Notes under the pieces: model-generated | Told to the model about the DNA's origin: nothing | The model's database searches: none | Seen by the model: only the letters and a program-made list of their open reading frames with translations | Shown: positions 52,153 to 61,433 of the stretch, piece after piece | How positions within the stretch are numbered: position 1 is the stretch's first letter | Layout of the letters: the number at the start of each line of letters is the position of its first letter | Made by a program: the position numbers and the translations under genes | DNA from: Teichococcus coralli | Lineage (GTDB): Bacteria; Pseudomonadota; Alphaproteobacteria; Acetobacterales; Acetobacteraceae | Reading direction: 5' to 3' | Assembly (NCBI RefSeq): GCF_009829925.1 | Contig: NZ_SNVJ01000005.1 | Span: 186,001-250,000 of the forward strand | Length of the DNA stretch: 64,000 bases

Positions 52153-52601
52153 GCCTGCTGCCAGCGGGCGGCCGCGGCGTCGTCGCTGGTCCTGGCCTCC
52201 ACCCAGCGCTCCCGCCCGTCGGGAAACTCTTCGCGCTTCCAGAAGGGCGCGCCGGTCTTCAGCCAGTCGATCAGGAAGGCACAGGCTTCCAGCGCGGCGG
52301 TGCGGTGGGCGCTGGCGGTCAGCACCAGCACGATCGGCTCGCCCGGATGGATGCGGCCGACGCGGTGGACCACGGTGCAGCCGGTGAGCGGCCAGCGGGT
52401 CTCCGCCTCGGAGGCGATGCCGGCCAGCGCGCGCTCGGTCATGCCGGGGTAGTGCTCCAGCACGAGTGCGGCCAGCCCGTCATCCCCGCGGCAGAGGCCG
52501 ACAAAACTGGCGATTCCGCCCACGTCGGTGCGGCCGGCGGCCAGCGCCGCCTGCTCCGCCGCCATGTCGAAAGCGCCTTCCTGCACCCGCACCGTGGCCA
52601 T
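52149..52601 (-). CDS. moaE: Molybdopterin synthase catalytic subunit
   Basis: MoaE converts precursor Z (cPMP) to molybdopterin using sulfur carried on MoaD. The 150-residue protein has IASFVGLCRGDDGLAALVLEHYPGMTE (in part: SFVGLCRGDDG, LEHYPGMTERAL), HRVGRIHPGEPIVLVLTASAHR and the catalytic lysine in LKTGAPFWKREEF. It lies 3 bp after moaD, as usual for the pair. Confidence 0.93.
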   Translation of the reverse strand: MATVRVQEGAFDMAAEQAALAAGRTDVGGIASFVGLCRGDDGLAALVLEHYPGMTERALAGIASEAETRWPLTGCTVVHRVGRIHPGEPIVLVLTASAHRTAALEACAFLIDWLKTGAPFWKREEFPDGRERWVEARTSDDAAAARWQQA

Positions 52602-52604
52602 GGC

Positions 52605-52856
52605 CTAGCCCCCGGTCACGGGCGGAAAGAAGGCGACCTCGTCGCCCGGCCGCACCGGGTGGTCGGGCGGACAGAACTCCTGGTTCACCGCCGCGCGCAC
52701 CTGCCGGGCATTGGCGAAGGCGGCGGCATGGCCGGGAGAGCGCCCGGAGAGCCACCGCATCAGCCCGGCGACATCGGCCACTTCCGGGGGCGGCGAGACC
52801 TCCTCCTGGCCAACGCCCACCTTTTGCCGCACCCAGGCGAAATAAAGGACCTGCAT
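52605..52856 (-). CDS. moaD: Molybdopterin synthase sulfur-carrier subunit
   Basis: An 83-residue ubiquitin-like sulfur carrier. It starts MQVLYFAWVRQKVGVGQEEV and ends DEVAFFPPVTGG; the terminal Gly-Gly is the site that MoeB adenylates and thiolates. It lies between a lipoprotein gene and moaE on the same strand. Confidence 0.93.
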   Translation of the reverse strand: MQVLYFAWVRQKVGVGQEEVSPPPEVADVAGLMRWLSGRSPGHAAAFANARQVRAAVNQEFCPPDHPVRPGDEVAFFPPVTGG

Positions 52857-52861
52857 GGCGT

Positions 52862-53473
52862 TCAGCGCGGCGTCGGCACCTGCTGCACCGTGCCGTCCGG
52901 CTCGATCAGCAAGGTGGTGGCGCCCTGGGGCACGGCGATGCCGGAACCGCCGCCGGGCCGGTTGTAGGTGCTGTAGCCCCGGCCACCGCCGCTGGTGACG
53001 ACGGGTCCGCTCGGCGTCGGGATGATCTGGCCGTCGGCGCGGCGCGGCGGCGGCGCCAGGTCGCGCGGCATCGCCGGCGGTTCGACGCGGACGATGTCCG
53101 GCTGGCGCACCACCGTGCCGGGCTGCAGCAGGTCCGCGCCGGTGGAACTGCCGCGCGGGATGGGCCGGTGCGCCGGGGGGGGCGTTGCCGGCGTGCTCTC
53201 CAGCAGGTTCGGATCGCCGAGCGTCGGCCGCCGCTCCTCCTGCTCAGGGGTCGGCCAGACGTCGCCCGGAACGGGTTGCAGGGGTGCCACCTCCGGCGGC
53301 TCGCCGAGCACCCGGCGAACCGTGAGGCTGGCTGGAATGGCTTCGGTGCGCTCGCCGGTGAAAGACGAGGCGCAGGCGCCCAGGCCGAGCAGCAGTGCCA
53401 TGGCCGAAACCCCCCCGGCGATGCCCCGCCGCAAGCCCCCGTTGATCCGCCCGCCGCTCGAAACCTCGCTCAT
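52862..53473 (-). CDS. Lipoprotein, unknown function
   Basis: A 203-residue predicted lipoprotein. The signal (GISAMALLLGLGAC region, residues 18-34) ends in the lipobox LGAC, so Cys34 should be lipidated. The mature part is Pro-rich and probably extended (PEVAPLQPVPGDVWPTPEQEE; GGGRGYSTYNRPGGGSG), like proteins that reach through the periplasm. No domain is recognised. AGGAGCGG precedes the ATG. It lies between pgsA and moaD with only 5 bp to moaD. Confidence 0.72.
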   Translation of the reverse strand: MSEVSSGGRINGGLRRGIAGGVSAMALLLGLGACASSFTGERTEAIPASLTVRRVLGEPPEVAPLQPVPGDVWPTPEQEERRPTLGDPNLLESTPATPPPAHRPIPRGSSTGADLLQPGTVVRQPDIVRVEPPAMPRDLAPPPRRADGQIIPTPSGPVVTSGGGRGYSTYNRPGGGSGIAVPQGATTLLIEPDGTVQQVPTPR

Positions 53474-53525
53474 CGACCGCTCCTGGAACTGCTTGCCCGG
53501 AAGATGCGACGCGCCCGGGGCCCAC

Positions 53526-54143
53526 TCAAGGGCGGGACAATCCCTTTTGCGCGGGATGGTTGCGCGCCGTGTCCTGCGCCTCCGCATGGCGCAGCCCGGC
53601 CATCACGTAGTCCCAGCCTGTCAGCAGCGTGAGGGCGGCGGCAAGCCACAGCATCACCTCGCCGATGGCATTGAGCGGCAGAAACGAAAGATGCAGCACC
53701 GAAGCGCCGGAGTCGCCGGCCAGCAGGATGCCAAGCGCGGTCATCTGCACGCCGGTCTTCCATTTGGCCAGCCGCGTCACTGGCAGGCCAACGGCGAGCC
53801 CTGCCAGGTACTCGCGCAGGCCGGAGACCAGGATCTCGCGCAGCAGGATCACAATGGCGGCCAGCAGGCCGAGCAGGGAAAGGTGCGAGAGGCCGGCCAG
53901 CAGCATCAGCGCCGCGCCGACCAGCAGCTTGTCGGCGATCGGGTCCAGCATGCGGCCGAAGGCGGAGATGAGCTGTCGCTCGCGGGCGATCTTGCCGTCG
54001 AAGTAGTCCGTGATGGCGGCAGCCGAGAAGACGGCGCAAGCGCCGAGATCCGCCCAGGGATGGCGCAGCACGGCCAGCAGCACCAGCAGCGGCACCGCGG
54101 CGATGCGGGAGAGCGTCAGGAGGTTCGGCAGATCGGTTGGCAA
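53526..54143 (-). CDS. pgsA: CDP-diacylglycerol--glycerol-3-phosphate 3-phosphatidyltransferase
   Basis: Integral membrane enzyme of phosphatidylglycerol synthesis. The CDP-alcohol phosphotransferase motif D-x2-D-G-x2-A-R-x8-G-x3-D-x3-D is complete in DYFDGKIARERQLISAFG followed by RMLDPIAD, near residues 46-71. It begins TDLPNLLTLSRIAAVPLLV as in PgsA. The length of 205 residues and about five helices are normal. It lies 24 bp after uvrC, a conserved bacterial pair. Confidence 0.94.
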   Translation of the reverse strand: MPTDLPNLLTLSRIAAVPLLVLLAVLRHPWADLGACAVFSAAAITDYFDGKIARERQLISAFGRMLDPIADKLLVGAALMLLAGLSHLSLLGLLAAIVILLREILVSGLREYLAGLAVGLPVTRLAKWKTGVQMTALGILLAGDSGASVLHLSFLPLNAIGEVMLWLAAALTLLTGWDYVMAGLRHAEAQDTARNHPAQKGLSRP

Positions 54144-54167
54144 GACGTTCCCTTCCCGGTCGGGCGG

Positions 54168-56174
54168 TCAACCCTTTCCCAAATTCGCCGCGCCGGCGCC
54201 AGGGTGGAAATGCTCGTGGATGCGCGCTGCCATCGAAGGCCCGATGCCCGGACAGTTGCGCAGATCCTCCAGCCCCGCCTGCCGCACGCCGCGCGCCGAG
54301 CCGAAATGGTTCAGCAGGCGGCGCTTGATCGCCGAACCCACGCCCGGGATCTCGTCCAGCTCCGAGCGGCTGATCGCCTTGGAGCGGCCGGCGCGATGGG
54401 TGGTGATGGCGAAGCGGTGCGCCTCGTCGCGCAGGCGCTGCAGGTAGTAGAGCGTGGGGTCGCGCGGCGGCAGCTGAAAGGGGGGCTTGCCCGCCATGTG
54501 AAACCATTCGCGCCCGGCGTCGCGGTCCGGCCCCTTGGCGATGGCGACCAGCGGCAGGTCGCCGAGGCCCAGCTCCGCCATCACCTCGCGCGCGGCGGAA
54601 AGCTGCCCGGCGCCGCCGTCGATCAGCACCAGATCGGGCCAGCCCTCGGCCTGGCGCCCCGGGTCCTCCTTCAGCGCGCGGCCGAAGCGGCGCTCGAACA
54701 CCTCGCGCATCATCGCGAAGTCGTCGCCGCCGCCGCTGGCCTGCCTGGTGCCGCCACCACCCGCGGCACGGCGGGTCTCGGCCACGCCGCCCGGCACCTC
54801 GGCCGCCACACGCGGCGGCACGCGCGGCGCGCCCGCGCCCTGGATGGCGTATTTCCGGTAGGCATTCTTCATGAAGCCTTCCGGGCCGGCCACCACCATC
54901 ACGCCATAGGCGTGGCTGCCCTGGATGTGGCTGTTGTCGTAGACCTCGATGCGCGAAGGCGTCTCGGGCAGGTCGAACAGCGTGCCGACGCCCTCCAGCA
55001 GGGCGGCCTGCGCGGTGCCCTCGGCGAGCCGTCGCTCAAGCGCCTCGCGCGCGTTGGTCGCGGCGTGGTCCACGGCGGCGCGCTTCTCGCCGCGCTGGGG
55101 GCGGTGCAGCTCGACCTTGCGGCCGGCCTTCAGCGTCAGCGCCTCGGCGATCAGCGGCGCGTCCGGCACCTCGTGCGAGAGCAGCACCAGCGGTGGCGGC
55201 GGCAGGTCGTCGTAGAGCTGCGTGAGAAAGGCGGAGAGCACCTCCTCCGGCGCCGCGTCGTCCTTGGCGTGGGCCGGGAAGAAGGCGCGGTTGCCGTTGT
55301 TGCGTCCGCCGCGGAAAAAGAAGACCTGCACGCAGGACTGGCCGGCGATCTGGTGCAGCGCCACCACGTCGGCGTCGCCCACGCCCTCCAGGTTGATGGC
55401 GTTCTGCCCCTGGATATGCGTCAGGCCGCGGATGCGGTCGCGGATGGCGGCGGCGCGCTCGAATTCCAGCGCCTCGGCGGCCTGCTCCATTTCGGCGGCG
55501 AGCTTCTTCTGGACGCTCGGCGTCTCGCCGGAGAGGAACTTCTTCGCGTCCCGCACCAGGCCGGCATAGTCCTCGGCGCTGATGCGCTCGACGCAGGGCG
55601 CCGAGCACCGCTTGATCTGGTGCAGCAGGCAGGGCCGGTCGCGGCTCTCGAAAACCGTGTCGCGGCAGGAGCGCAGAAGGAAAACCTTTTCCAGCGCGGT
55701 GATGGTCTGGTTCACCGCCCAGGCGCTGGCGAAGGGTCCCCAGTAGCTGGCGCCCTTGCGCTTGTCGCCGCGGTGCTTGCTGATCTGCGGGTAGGCGTGG
55801 TCCTCGGTCAGCACCAGCCAGGGATAGGATTTGTCGTCGCGCAGGACGATGTTGAAGCGCGGCCGCAGCCGCTTGATCAGGTTCGCCTCCAGCAGCAGCG
55901 CCTCGGCCTCGCTGCCGGTGGTGATGATCTCCATCCGGCGGGTGGCGTGCACCATGCGCCGCAGCCGTTCGGGCAAGCGGGCGATCTGGGTATAGGCGAC
56001 CACGCGCTTCTTCAGGCTGCGCGCCTTGCCGACATAGAGCGCCTCGCCCTTCGCATCGAGCATCCGGTAAACCCCGGGCGCGAGCGGCATGGTGGCAAGC
56101 GCGGCCTCGATGACCACAACGCCTTCCATGAGCGGGGCTTCGGGAGGCGACACGTCGGAACCTGCTGTCTGCAT
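54168..56174 (-). CDS. uvrC: Excinuclease ABC subunit C
   Basis: UvrC makes both cuts in UvrABC nucleotide excision repair. The GIY-YIG domain is present ([33 protein letters not shown]), then the cysteine-containing [15 protein letters not shown], a UVR motif near [19 protein letters not shown], the RNase H-like domain ([30 protein letters not shown]) and two helix-hairpin-helix motifs ([33 protein letters not shown]). A Gly/Pro/Ala-rich insertion of about 38 residues interrupts the RNase H-like domain after KYAIQG. ATG 56174 is chosen; a GTG at 56231 is also in frame. Confidence 0.94.
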   Translation of the reverse strand: MQTAGSDVSPPEAPLMEGVVVIEAALATMPLAPGVYRMLDAKGEALYVGKARSLKKRVVAYTQIARLPERLRRMVHATRRMEIITTGSEAEALLLEANLIKRLRPRFNIVLRDDKSYPWLVLTEDHAYPQISKHRGDKRKGASYWGPFASAWAVNQTITALEKVFLLRSCRDTVFESRDRPCLLHQIKRCSAPCVERISAEDYAGLVRDAKKFLSGETPSVQKKLAAEMEQAAEALEFERAAAIRDRIRGLTHIQGQNAINLEGVGDADVVALHQIAGQSCVQVFFFRGGRNNGNRAFFPAHAKDDAAPEEVLSAFLTQLYDDLPPPPLVLLSHEVPDAPLIAEALTLKAGRKVELHRPQRGEKRAAVDHAATNAREALERRLAEGTAQAALLEGVGTLFDLPETPSRIEVYDNSHIQGSHAYGVMVVAGPEGFMKNAYRKYAIQGAGAPRVPPRVAAEVPGGVAETRRAAGGGGTRQASGGGDDFAMMREVFERRFGRALKEDPGRQAEGWPDLVLIDGGAGQLSAAREVMAELGLGDLPLVAIAKGPDRDAGREWFHMAGKPPFQLPPRDPTLYYLQRLRDEAHRFAITTHRAGRSKAISRSELDEIPGVGSAIKRRLLNHFGSARGVRQAGLEDLRNCPGIGPSMAARIHEHFHPGAGAANLGKG

Positions 56175-56223
56175 GGGCGGGATCAATCGCGTGGGGGGCA
56201 AGTGGGCACAAGAGGCGAGGAAG

Positions 56224-56258
56224 TTGTCCACCGAACCTGTGGATAATTCTGTGGATGA
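56224..56258. promoter_or_regulatory. Cluster of DnaA-box-like sites upstream of uvrC
   Basis: TGTGGATAA (56238-56246) is a perfect DnaA box on the minus strand (TTATCCACA). TGTGGATGA (56250-56258) has one mismatch, and TTGTCCACC (56224-56232, plus strand) has two. They lie 50-84 bp before the uvrC start, so DnaA could act on the uvrC-pgsA-moa operon promoter. Confidence 0.5.
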
Positions 56259-56882
56259 GAGGGGGGTGAATCCCGCTAAATCACTGTCATTCGTGCGTCA
56301 CATCACCTTGCCCAAGCTTTAAGCAAAATCCTAAAGCCTTGAAATCCTTATCTAGGACGGAAAAATATCCGAACAAGCGTCGTCAAGAGCAACTTTGTGA
56401 TTGACGCGTCCAGGGCGCGTCGGACGTGGGAAAGGCGGTGGATGATTCCGCGAACGAGCCGATCCGGTCTTCACGAAGCGGCGAAAGTCGCTGGCGGAGC
56501 GACATGCCGGGGGCGAGTTGCTGGTACCCTGTTCGCTTCCCGGGTTCGGCTTCCTGGTGCCGGCTGCATGCCCGTCGCTTGCGGGAACATTTCTGTTTCG
56601 GACCTTTCGCCCGTCTTGCTGAGAGGATGCGGGAGCGACCCGCAGGGCAGTGACAAGGCACTACCCTTAAATTGCATGGCTGCTATGTTAAAAAAGCATG
56701 ATTGAGTTTGGCGGCGGAAATGTCCGCAGCGCGGATCATGGCGGCGGTGGAGCAGCAACCCTCGCACCCTCCAGACGCGCTGTCCCATCCGTGGCATCCA
56801 CGCCTCCCCGCGGCGGCCGGCTCGGCGACGGGGGCCATGGCAGCGGCTGCCCTGGCCTTGAGCAGCCCTGATACGGAGGGGG
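56259..56882. other. Gene-free stretch between uvrC and folB
   Basis: About 620 bp with no supported gene. The part 56300-56375 is distinctly AT-rich for this genome (runs such as AAGCTTTAAGCAAAATCCTAAA). The part 56640-56710 is also AT-richer. It probably holds the uvrC promoter and the folB 3' end, and beside the DnaA-box cluster it could be origin-like. No RNA gene is recognised. Confidence 0.4.
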
Positions 56883-57278
56883 TCATCGCCGCAGGCGCTC
56901 CACTGTCACCCCCACTCCCGCGACATCGGCGATGATGTCGGGTTTCTCCACCGTCACCCGCGCCGAGACCACCCGGGCATCCGCGGCCAGGAGCGCGCAT
57001 GCGATGCGCTCCGCCAGCGTCTCCGCGAGACGGACATGACCTCCGAGGGCGATCCGCCGCGCGACATCGGCCATCGCCGCGTAGTCCACCACACGCGCCA
57101 GGTCGTCGGCGCCGACGCCGTGTGGCGCCGAATCGTCCTGCGCCAGGAGGTCGAGGTCGATCAGGACGCGTTGCGGCGCCACCTCCTCCTCGGGATAGGC
57201 GCCCAGCCGGGCGTTCACGGCCAGGCGGCGGACGAAGACGCGGCGCAGCCCTCGAGCGGCATCCGGCAGGTGGCTCAT
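56883..57278 (-). CDS. folB: Dihydroneopterin aldolase
   Basis: FolB splits dihydroneopterin to 6-hydroxymethyl-dihydropterin and glycolaldehyde in folate synthesis. The 131-residue protein shows VFVRRLAVNARLGAYPEEEVAPQRVLIDLDL (in part: LAVNARLGAYPEEE, the family's G-x-x-x-x-E region), VVDYAAMADVARRI and LAETLAERIACALL, ending VTVEKPDI. The usual catalytic Glu in A-x-x-x-E of the N-terminus and Lys in EKP are present. Its ATG overlaps the stop of the reductase gene upstream. Confidence 0.88.
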   Translation of the reverse strand: MSHLPDAARGLRRVFVRRLAVNARLGAYPEEEVAPQRVLIDLDLLAQDDSAPHGVGADDLARVVDYAAMADVARRIALGGHVRLAETLAERIACALLAADARVVSARVTVEKPDIIADVAGVGVTVERLRR

Positions 57279-58045
57279 CGGTCCTGGCTCCGCCGCTCGG
57301 GCCGCCATTGCAGGTGCTGCCCGCCATCCAGCGCGATCATCTGCCCGGTCATGGCGGGAAAGGAAAGGATGGCGAGCACGGCGCGGCCGACCTCCTCAGG
57401 GCTGGTGCCATGGCCGAGCGGGGTGCTGGCGGCCATCGCGGCGAAATGCTCCGCCGTCTGGTGCGGCGCCGGGACGGCCGGGCCTGGGCCGATGCCGTTC
57501 ACCCGGATGCGCGGCGCCAAGGCCAGGGCCAGGCTCTGCGTCAGCGCCCAGAGCGCCGCCTTGGAGACGCTGTAGCTGACGAAATGCGGCGTCAGCGACC
57601 AGACGCGCTGGTCCAGCATGTTGATCACCACGCCTTCCGCTCCCGCGGGCAGCGCCCTGGCGAAGGCCTGGGTCAGCACGAAGGGCGCGCGCAGGTTTGG
57701 CTCCAGGTGGCGGTCCCAGCTCGCGCGCGTCGCATCATGCCACTCGTCGCGCGCGAAGGTGGAGGCGTTGTTCACCAGCACGCCCACGGGGCCCAGTGCC
57801 GCGACGGCGGCGGGAAGCAGCGCCTCGACGTCTTCCTCGTGGTCCAGCGCCGCCGCCAGCGTCACCGCGCGGCGTCCGAGCGCCTCGACGTCCTGCCGGG
57901 TCGCTTCGGCGTCCTCGGCGCTGCTGCGGTAGTGCAGGGCGACGTCGAAGCCGGCGCCGGCCAGCGCAAGGGCGATGGCGCGCCCGATGCGCCTGGCGCC
58001 GCCGGTGACCAGCGCGGCGCGAGGGAGAGTGGGGGAAATCGTCAT
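57275..58045 (-). CDS. Short-chain dehydrogenase, FolM/pteridine-reductase-like
   Basis: A 256-residue SDR enzyme. The cofactor motif is VTGGARRIGRAIALAL: the T-G-x3-R-(I/L)-G form that marks pteridine reductases and FolM rather than ordinary T-G-x3-G-I-G SDRs. NNAS, a Ser before YSVSKAALW (catalytic Tyr and Lys) and PGP follow. Gene overlap with folB supports a role in pterin reduction (dihydromonapterin or dihydrofolate reduction). ATG 58045 is chosen; the frame extends upstream but without family features. Confidence 0.85.
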   Translation of the reverse strand: MTISPTLPRAALVTGGARRIGRAIALALAGAGFDVALHYRSSAEDAEATRQDVEALGRRAVTLAAALDHEEDVEALLPAAVAALGPVGVLVNNASTFARDEWHDATRASWDRHLEPNLRAPFVLTQAFARALPAGAEGVVINMLDQRVWSLTPHFVSYSVSKAALWALTQSLALALAPRIRVNGIGPGPAVPAPHQTAEHFAAMAASTPLGHGTSPEEVGRAVLAILSFPAMTGQMIALDGGQHLQWRPERRSQDR

Positions 58046-58124
58046 GCCCACAAACTCGGATGCGGCGCCCGCCGCGTCCAGGGGGCGGCTCGTCAGGCCC
58101 TCGCCGCCACCCCATCTGTTGGCC

Positions 58125-58340
58125 ATGGAACGACCCTGCATCAAGATCTGCGCCTATGACGAAGACACCGGCTGGTGCCATGCCTGCGGCATGACGAAGC
58201 CGGAGCGCAAGGCGTGGAAACGCCTTCCCGGCTACCGCGAGGCCATCCTCCAGCCGCTGCCCGCACGGCTGGCCGCCCTGGCGGCGGAGGGGCATGTCAC
58301 CGGCCCCGCCGCCGGCAAGAAGGCCAGGCACAAGGACTGA
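58125..58340 (+). CDS. DUF1289 family protein
   Basis: A 71-residue protein with the DUF1289 pattern: PCIKICAYDEDTGWCHACGM, with cysteines spaced C-x3-C ... C-x2-C, then a helix KPERKAWKRLPGYREAIL. It may bind a metal or cluster; its role is unknown. It is divergent from the FolM-like gene and ends 8 bp before the convergent ABC ATPase gene. Confidence 0.87.
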   Translation: MERPCIKICAYDEDTGWCHACGMTKPERKAWKRLPGYREAILQPLPARLAALAAEGHVTGPAAGKKARHKD

Positions 58341-58348
58341 GCGCGGCC

Positions 58349-59143
58349 TCAGGCCAGGGCGGCCTTTCGGACCTCCTCCCGGATCTCCGCCATCAGTCGC
58401 GCCTTGAGGGCGCCGAACTCCGGGGCCGTCTTCACCTTCCAGTCGCGCGGATAGGGCAGGGGAACCGGAACCTCCGCCTTCACCCGGCCCGGCCGCGCGG
58501 ACATCACCAGCACGCGGCTGGCCAGGAACACCGCCTCGTCGATGTCGTGCGTGACAAACAGAACCGTCTTGCGCGCGGCGGGCGTGTCCGCGCCCCAGAC
58601 TTCCAGCAGCAACTCCTGCATCAGCTCGCGCGTCTGGTGGTCCAGCGCGCCGAAGGGTTCGTCGAGCAGCAGGATCTCGGGGCTGTTGGCCAGCGCGCGG
58701 GCCAGGGCCGTGCGCTGCTGCATGCCGCCGGAAAGCTGGCGGGGCCAGTGGTGCTCGAAGCCGCGCAGGCCGGTGCGGGCGATGTAGGCGGCGGCGATCT
58801 CGCGCGCCTGCGCTTGCGGCACCTGGCGCTCGCGCAGGCCGAACAGGATGTTTTGCTCCACCGTCAGCCAGGGAAACAGCGTGTAGGACTGGAACACCAT
58901 GCCCCGGTCCGGCCCCGGCCGCGTCACCTGCCGCCCGTTGAGCGTCACGCTGCCAGCCGTCGGCCGGTCCAGCCCGGCGACGATGCGAAGCAGGGTGGAC
59001 TTGCCGCAGCCGGAGGGGCCGAGGATCGAGACGAACTCGCCGGGCGTGACGTCGAGGTCGGTGGGCTGCAGCGCCAGCGTCGGGCCGGCGCTGCCCTGGC
59101 CCGGGAAGGTGCGGGTCAGCCCACGAATGGAGAGCCCCCGCAT
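58349..59143 (-). CDS. NitT/TauT-type ABC transporter ATPase
   Basis: A 264-residue ATPase of the nitrate/sulfonate/taurine group. Walker A is [18 protein letters not shown], with [23 protein letters not shown] (in part: [14 protein letters not shown]) typical of SsuB/TauB. The signature is [15 protein letters not shown] and Walker B is [21 protein letters not shown] precedes the ATG by 11 bases. It lies 14 bp after the permease gene and completes a system whose binding protein is encoded further upstream. Confidence 0.92.
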   Translation of the reverse strand: MRGLSIRGLTRTFPGQGSAGPTLALQPTDLDVTPGEFVSILGPSGCGKSTLLRIVAGLDRPTAGSVTLNGRQVTRPGPDRGMVFQSYTLFPWLTVEQNILFGLRERQVPQAQAREIAAAYIARTGLRGFEHHWPRQLSGGMQQRTALARALANSPEILLLDEPFGALDHQTRELMQELLLEVWGADTPAARKTVLFVTHDIDEAVFLASRVLVMSARPGRVKAEVPVPLPYPRDWKVKTAPEFGALKARLMAEIREEVRKAALA

Positions 59144-59157
59144 GGCGGCGCCGTCCC

Positions 59158-59976
59158 TCACAGGACCGCCCAGCGGAACAGGCGGCGGTTGAGCTGCCGG
59201 AACAGCAGGTCCGTCACCAGGCCGATCAGGCCGATAACCACGATGCCAAAGATCATCTGGCCGGTGTCGAGCAGGCGCTGGCTGTCCATGATCATGTGGC
59301 CGATGCCGCTTTGCGCGCCGATCAGCTCGGCGACGATGACGTAGGTCCAGGCCCAGCCGAGCACCAGCCGCAGGGCCTCCATCACCTGCGGCGCGGCGGC
59401 GGGGATGATGACGCGGCGCAGGATGCCGCCGCGCCCGGCGCCCAGCGTGTAGGCGGCCTCGACCAGGTCCATGCGCGTGGCACCGGCGATCACCGTCACC
59501 ATGATCACGATCTGAAAGACGCTGCCGAGAAAGATGACCGCCAGCTTCTGCGCTTCGCCCACGCCGGCCCACAGAATCAGCAGGGGGATGAAGGCGGAGG
59601 CCGGCAGGTAGCGGGCGAAGGAGATGAAGGGCTCGAAGAAGGCCTCGACACCCTTGTAGGCCCCCATCATCAGCCCCAGCGGCACGGCGATCGCCGCCGC
59701 CAGCAGGAAGCCGCCCAGCACACGCCAGACGGTCATGCCGATGTCGTGCAGGAAGCCGTACTCGGTCAGCAGCGACCAGCCGGCTGCCAGGGCGCGTGCG
59801 GGCGAGGCGAGGAACAGCGGTTGCACATACCCCCCTTCCGTGGCCAGCGCCCAAAGGCCGACAAACAGAACGAAGAACCCGGTGCCGAGGAGGAGGCGGG
59901 CAGTCGCGGTGACGGGCTTGAGGGGTTCCAAGGAGCCTCGCTGTGAAAGAAGGGCGGTGGAAGAAGGACTTGCCAT
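59158..59976 (-). CDS. NitT/TauT-type ABC transporter permease
   Basis: A 272-residue permease with six helices. The coupling region is DLVEAAYTLGAGRGGILRRV, and PASAFIPLLILWAGVGEAQK is characteristic of SsuC/TauC permeases. The end WAWTYVIVAELIGAQSGIGHMI also fits. ATG 59976 is chosen because upstream frame is not membrane-like. It would form a homodimer with the adjacent ATPase. Confidence 0.91.
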   Translation of the reverse strand: MASPSSTALLSQRGSLEPLKPVTATARLLLGTGFFVLFVGLWALATEGGYVQPLFLASPARALAAGWSLLTEYGFLHDIGMTVWRVLGGFLLAAAIAVPLGLMMGAYKGVEAFFEPFISFARYLPASAFIPLLILWAGVGEAQKLAVIFLGSVFQIVIMVTVIAGATRMDLVEAAYTLGAGRGGILRRVIIPAAAPQVMEALRLVLGWAWTYVIVAELIGAQSGIGHMIMDSQRLLDTGQMIFGIVVIGLIGLVTDLLFRQLNRRLFRWAVL

Positions 59977-60143
59977 GAAACTTCGGCTGCAAGCGGCGCG
60001 CCACTCCCCGCGCCGGGCGGCCGGCGCGAAAGTTCGGTGACCATGGTCAAGCTGTGGCAATCCTGCAACGAGGTGCGACATTCCACGATGCAGGAAGAAC
60101 AGTCCTCACGCCGTCGTGTGTCCAATATGGTAATCCTTTCTGC

Positions 60144-61382
60144 ATGAACACACGCATTACGTGCGGCACCTTCGCCGCAGCCACGCTCCTTGTGGGTGCA
60201 ATGCTGGCGGCGCCGCGCGCGGCCGCCGCCGCGGACCCGTACGTCCTGGACCTGACGGTTGACGGCCAGACCTACACCCGCAGCTACAACAATCTCGATG
60301 ACCTGCTGAACCTGCTCAACCCAGGCGGCATCCGGTCGATCGCGCCCAACTACACCTCCAACTCGGCGGTGAACGCGGTCGTCAACTTCCGCGGTGTTCC
60401 GGCCACGGTGACGTCGGAGCCGGGTTCCAGCGCCCTGCGCCTTTCCGTTCCGGGCGCCGGCGTGGACCAGGTCTTCGATGCCGGCAGTCTCACCGAATCG
60501 CGCCGGCAGCTCGAGAACTTCGCCAAGGGCGAAGGCGACGCCGAAGCGCTGAAAAAGATCTACGACGCGGTTGTCTCCACCAGCACCGCCGATCCGGTCG
60601 CCGGCAACCCTGCCTCGCTGCAGGGCCAGTCCGTGATGGCCGACTATGCCGCCGGCACGCTACTGCCGGGCGACCTCGGCCGCATGGAGCCGCGCGCGGC
60701 GGGGTGGCACTTCAGCGTCGGCGGCGACTACACGCGCCAGGAGACGCGCGACTTCGACACGAACATCTGGAGCCTGCCGCTGGCCGTCTCCTACACCTTC
60801 GGCCAGGACGGGCCGGAGCTGTTCCTCAACCTGCCGCTGACTCTCACCGACACCAGCGGCGCCTACTCCTACCTGGGCTCCGCCGGCATCGGCCTGCGCG
60901 TGCCGGTGGTGACGAGCCCCTCCGTCCGCTGGGCGCTGACGCCGCAGTTCCGCTTCGGTGCGGCAGGCTCGTCCGAGGTGGGCTCGGTCGGCCAGGCTTA
61001 CGGCGGTTCGGTGACCAGCGACCTGCGCCTCGCACTGCCCAACCAGTTCGTGCTCGGGATCGGCAACACCATCGGCTACTACGAGACCAAGCCCCTGAAG
61101 GTCAGTGACTATGACCTGGCCTATGACCTGCAGAACGCCTACTACCGCAACGGCGCCTCGATCTCCCGGCCGGTCGGCCTGATGGCCAACCTGCCGGTGC
61201 TGCTCGGCGCCTCCTTCGTGGACACCCGCATGGCCGGTGACGACCTGGCGGTGAAGAGCTGGCAGGAATACGGCCTCTTCGCCGTGCTCGGCACCACCAC
61301 GCCGGTGCGCGCCAACATCAGCTACCTGAACGGCGAGCGCGGCTACGACGCCTTCCATGTCGGCCTGAGCGTCGCCTTCTGA
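60144..61382 (+). CDS. Outer-membrane beta-barrel protein, unknown function
   Basis: A 412-residue exported protein. The signal peptide covers about residues 1-30 (TFAAATLLVGAMLAAPRAAAAA). Residues 30-185 are a soluble passenger-like domain (VDGQTYTRSYNNLDDLLNLL; TSNSAVNAVVNFRGVPATV). From about residue 190 alternating strands form a barrel that ends SYLNGERGYDAFHVGLSVAF, with the terminal Phe that the BAM machinery recognises. No family is recognised; it may be a small autotransporter-like barrel. It lies on the opposite strand inside an otherwise contiguous ABC transporter locus. No strong ribosome-binding site is seen. Confidence 0.75.
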   Translation: MNTRITCGTFAAATLLVGAMLAAPRAAAAADPYVLDLTVDGQTYTRSYNNLDDLLNLLNPGGIRSIAPNYTSNSAVNAVVNFRGVPATVTSEPGSSALRLSVPGAGVDQVFDAGSLTESRRQLENFAKGEGDAEALKKIYDAVVSTSTADPVAGNPASLQGQSVMADYAAGTLLPGDLGRMEPRAAGWHFSVGGDYTRQETRDFDTNIWSLPLAVSYTFGQDGPELFLNLPLTLTDTSGAYSYLGSAGIGLRVPVVTSPSVRWALTPQFRFGAAGSSEVGSVGQAYGGSVTSDLRLALPNQFVLGIGNTIGYYETKPLKVSDYDLAYDLQNAYYRNGASISRPVGLMANLPVLLGASFVDTRMAGDDLAVKSWQEYGLFAVLGTTTPVRANISYLNGERGYDAFHVGLSVAF

Positions 61383-61391
61383 CGAAAAGCC

Positions 61392-61422
61392 GCCCGGCCG
61401 GCCTTCGCAACCGGCCGGGCGC
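61392..61422 (-). terminator. Stem-loop between convergent genes
   Basis: An 11-bp perfect stem (61392-61402 with 61412-61422, CGCCCGGCCGG/CCGGCCGGGCG) with a 9-base loop. On the minus strand it is followed by GGCTTTT, so it most likely ends transcription of the binding-protein gene, and may also stop the barrel gene from the other side. Confidence 0.7.
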
Positions 61423-61433
61423 ATCCGCCTGCC

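Noticed and set aside
52995..56246. Open frame of 1083 codons on the plus strand
   Set aside because: It runs antisense to uvrC, pgsA and the lipoprotein gene. The translation is rich in Arg, His, Gln and Ala without motifs, as expected for the shadow of GC-rich genes.
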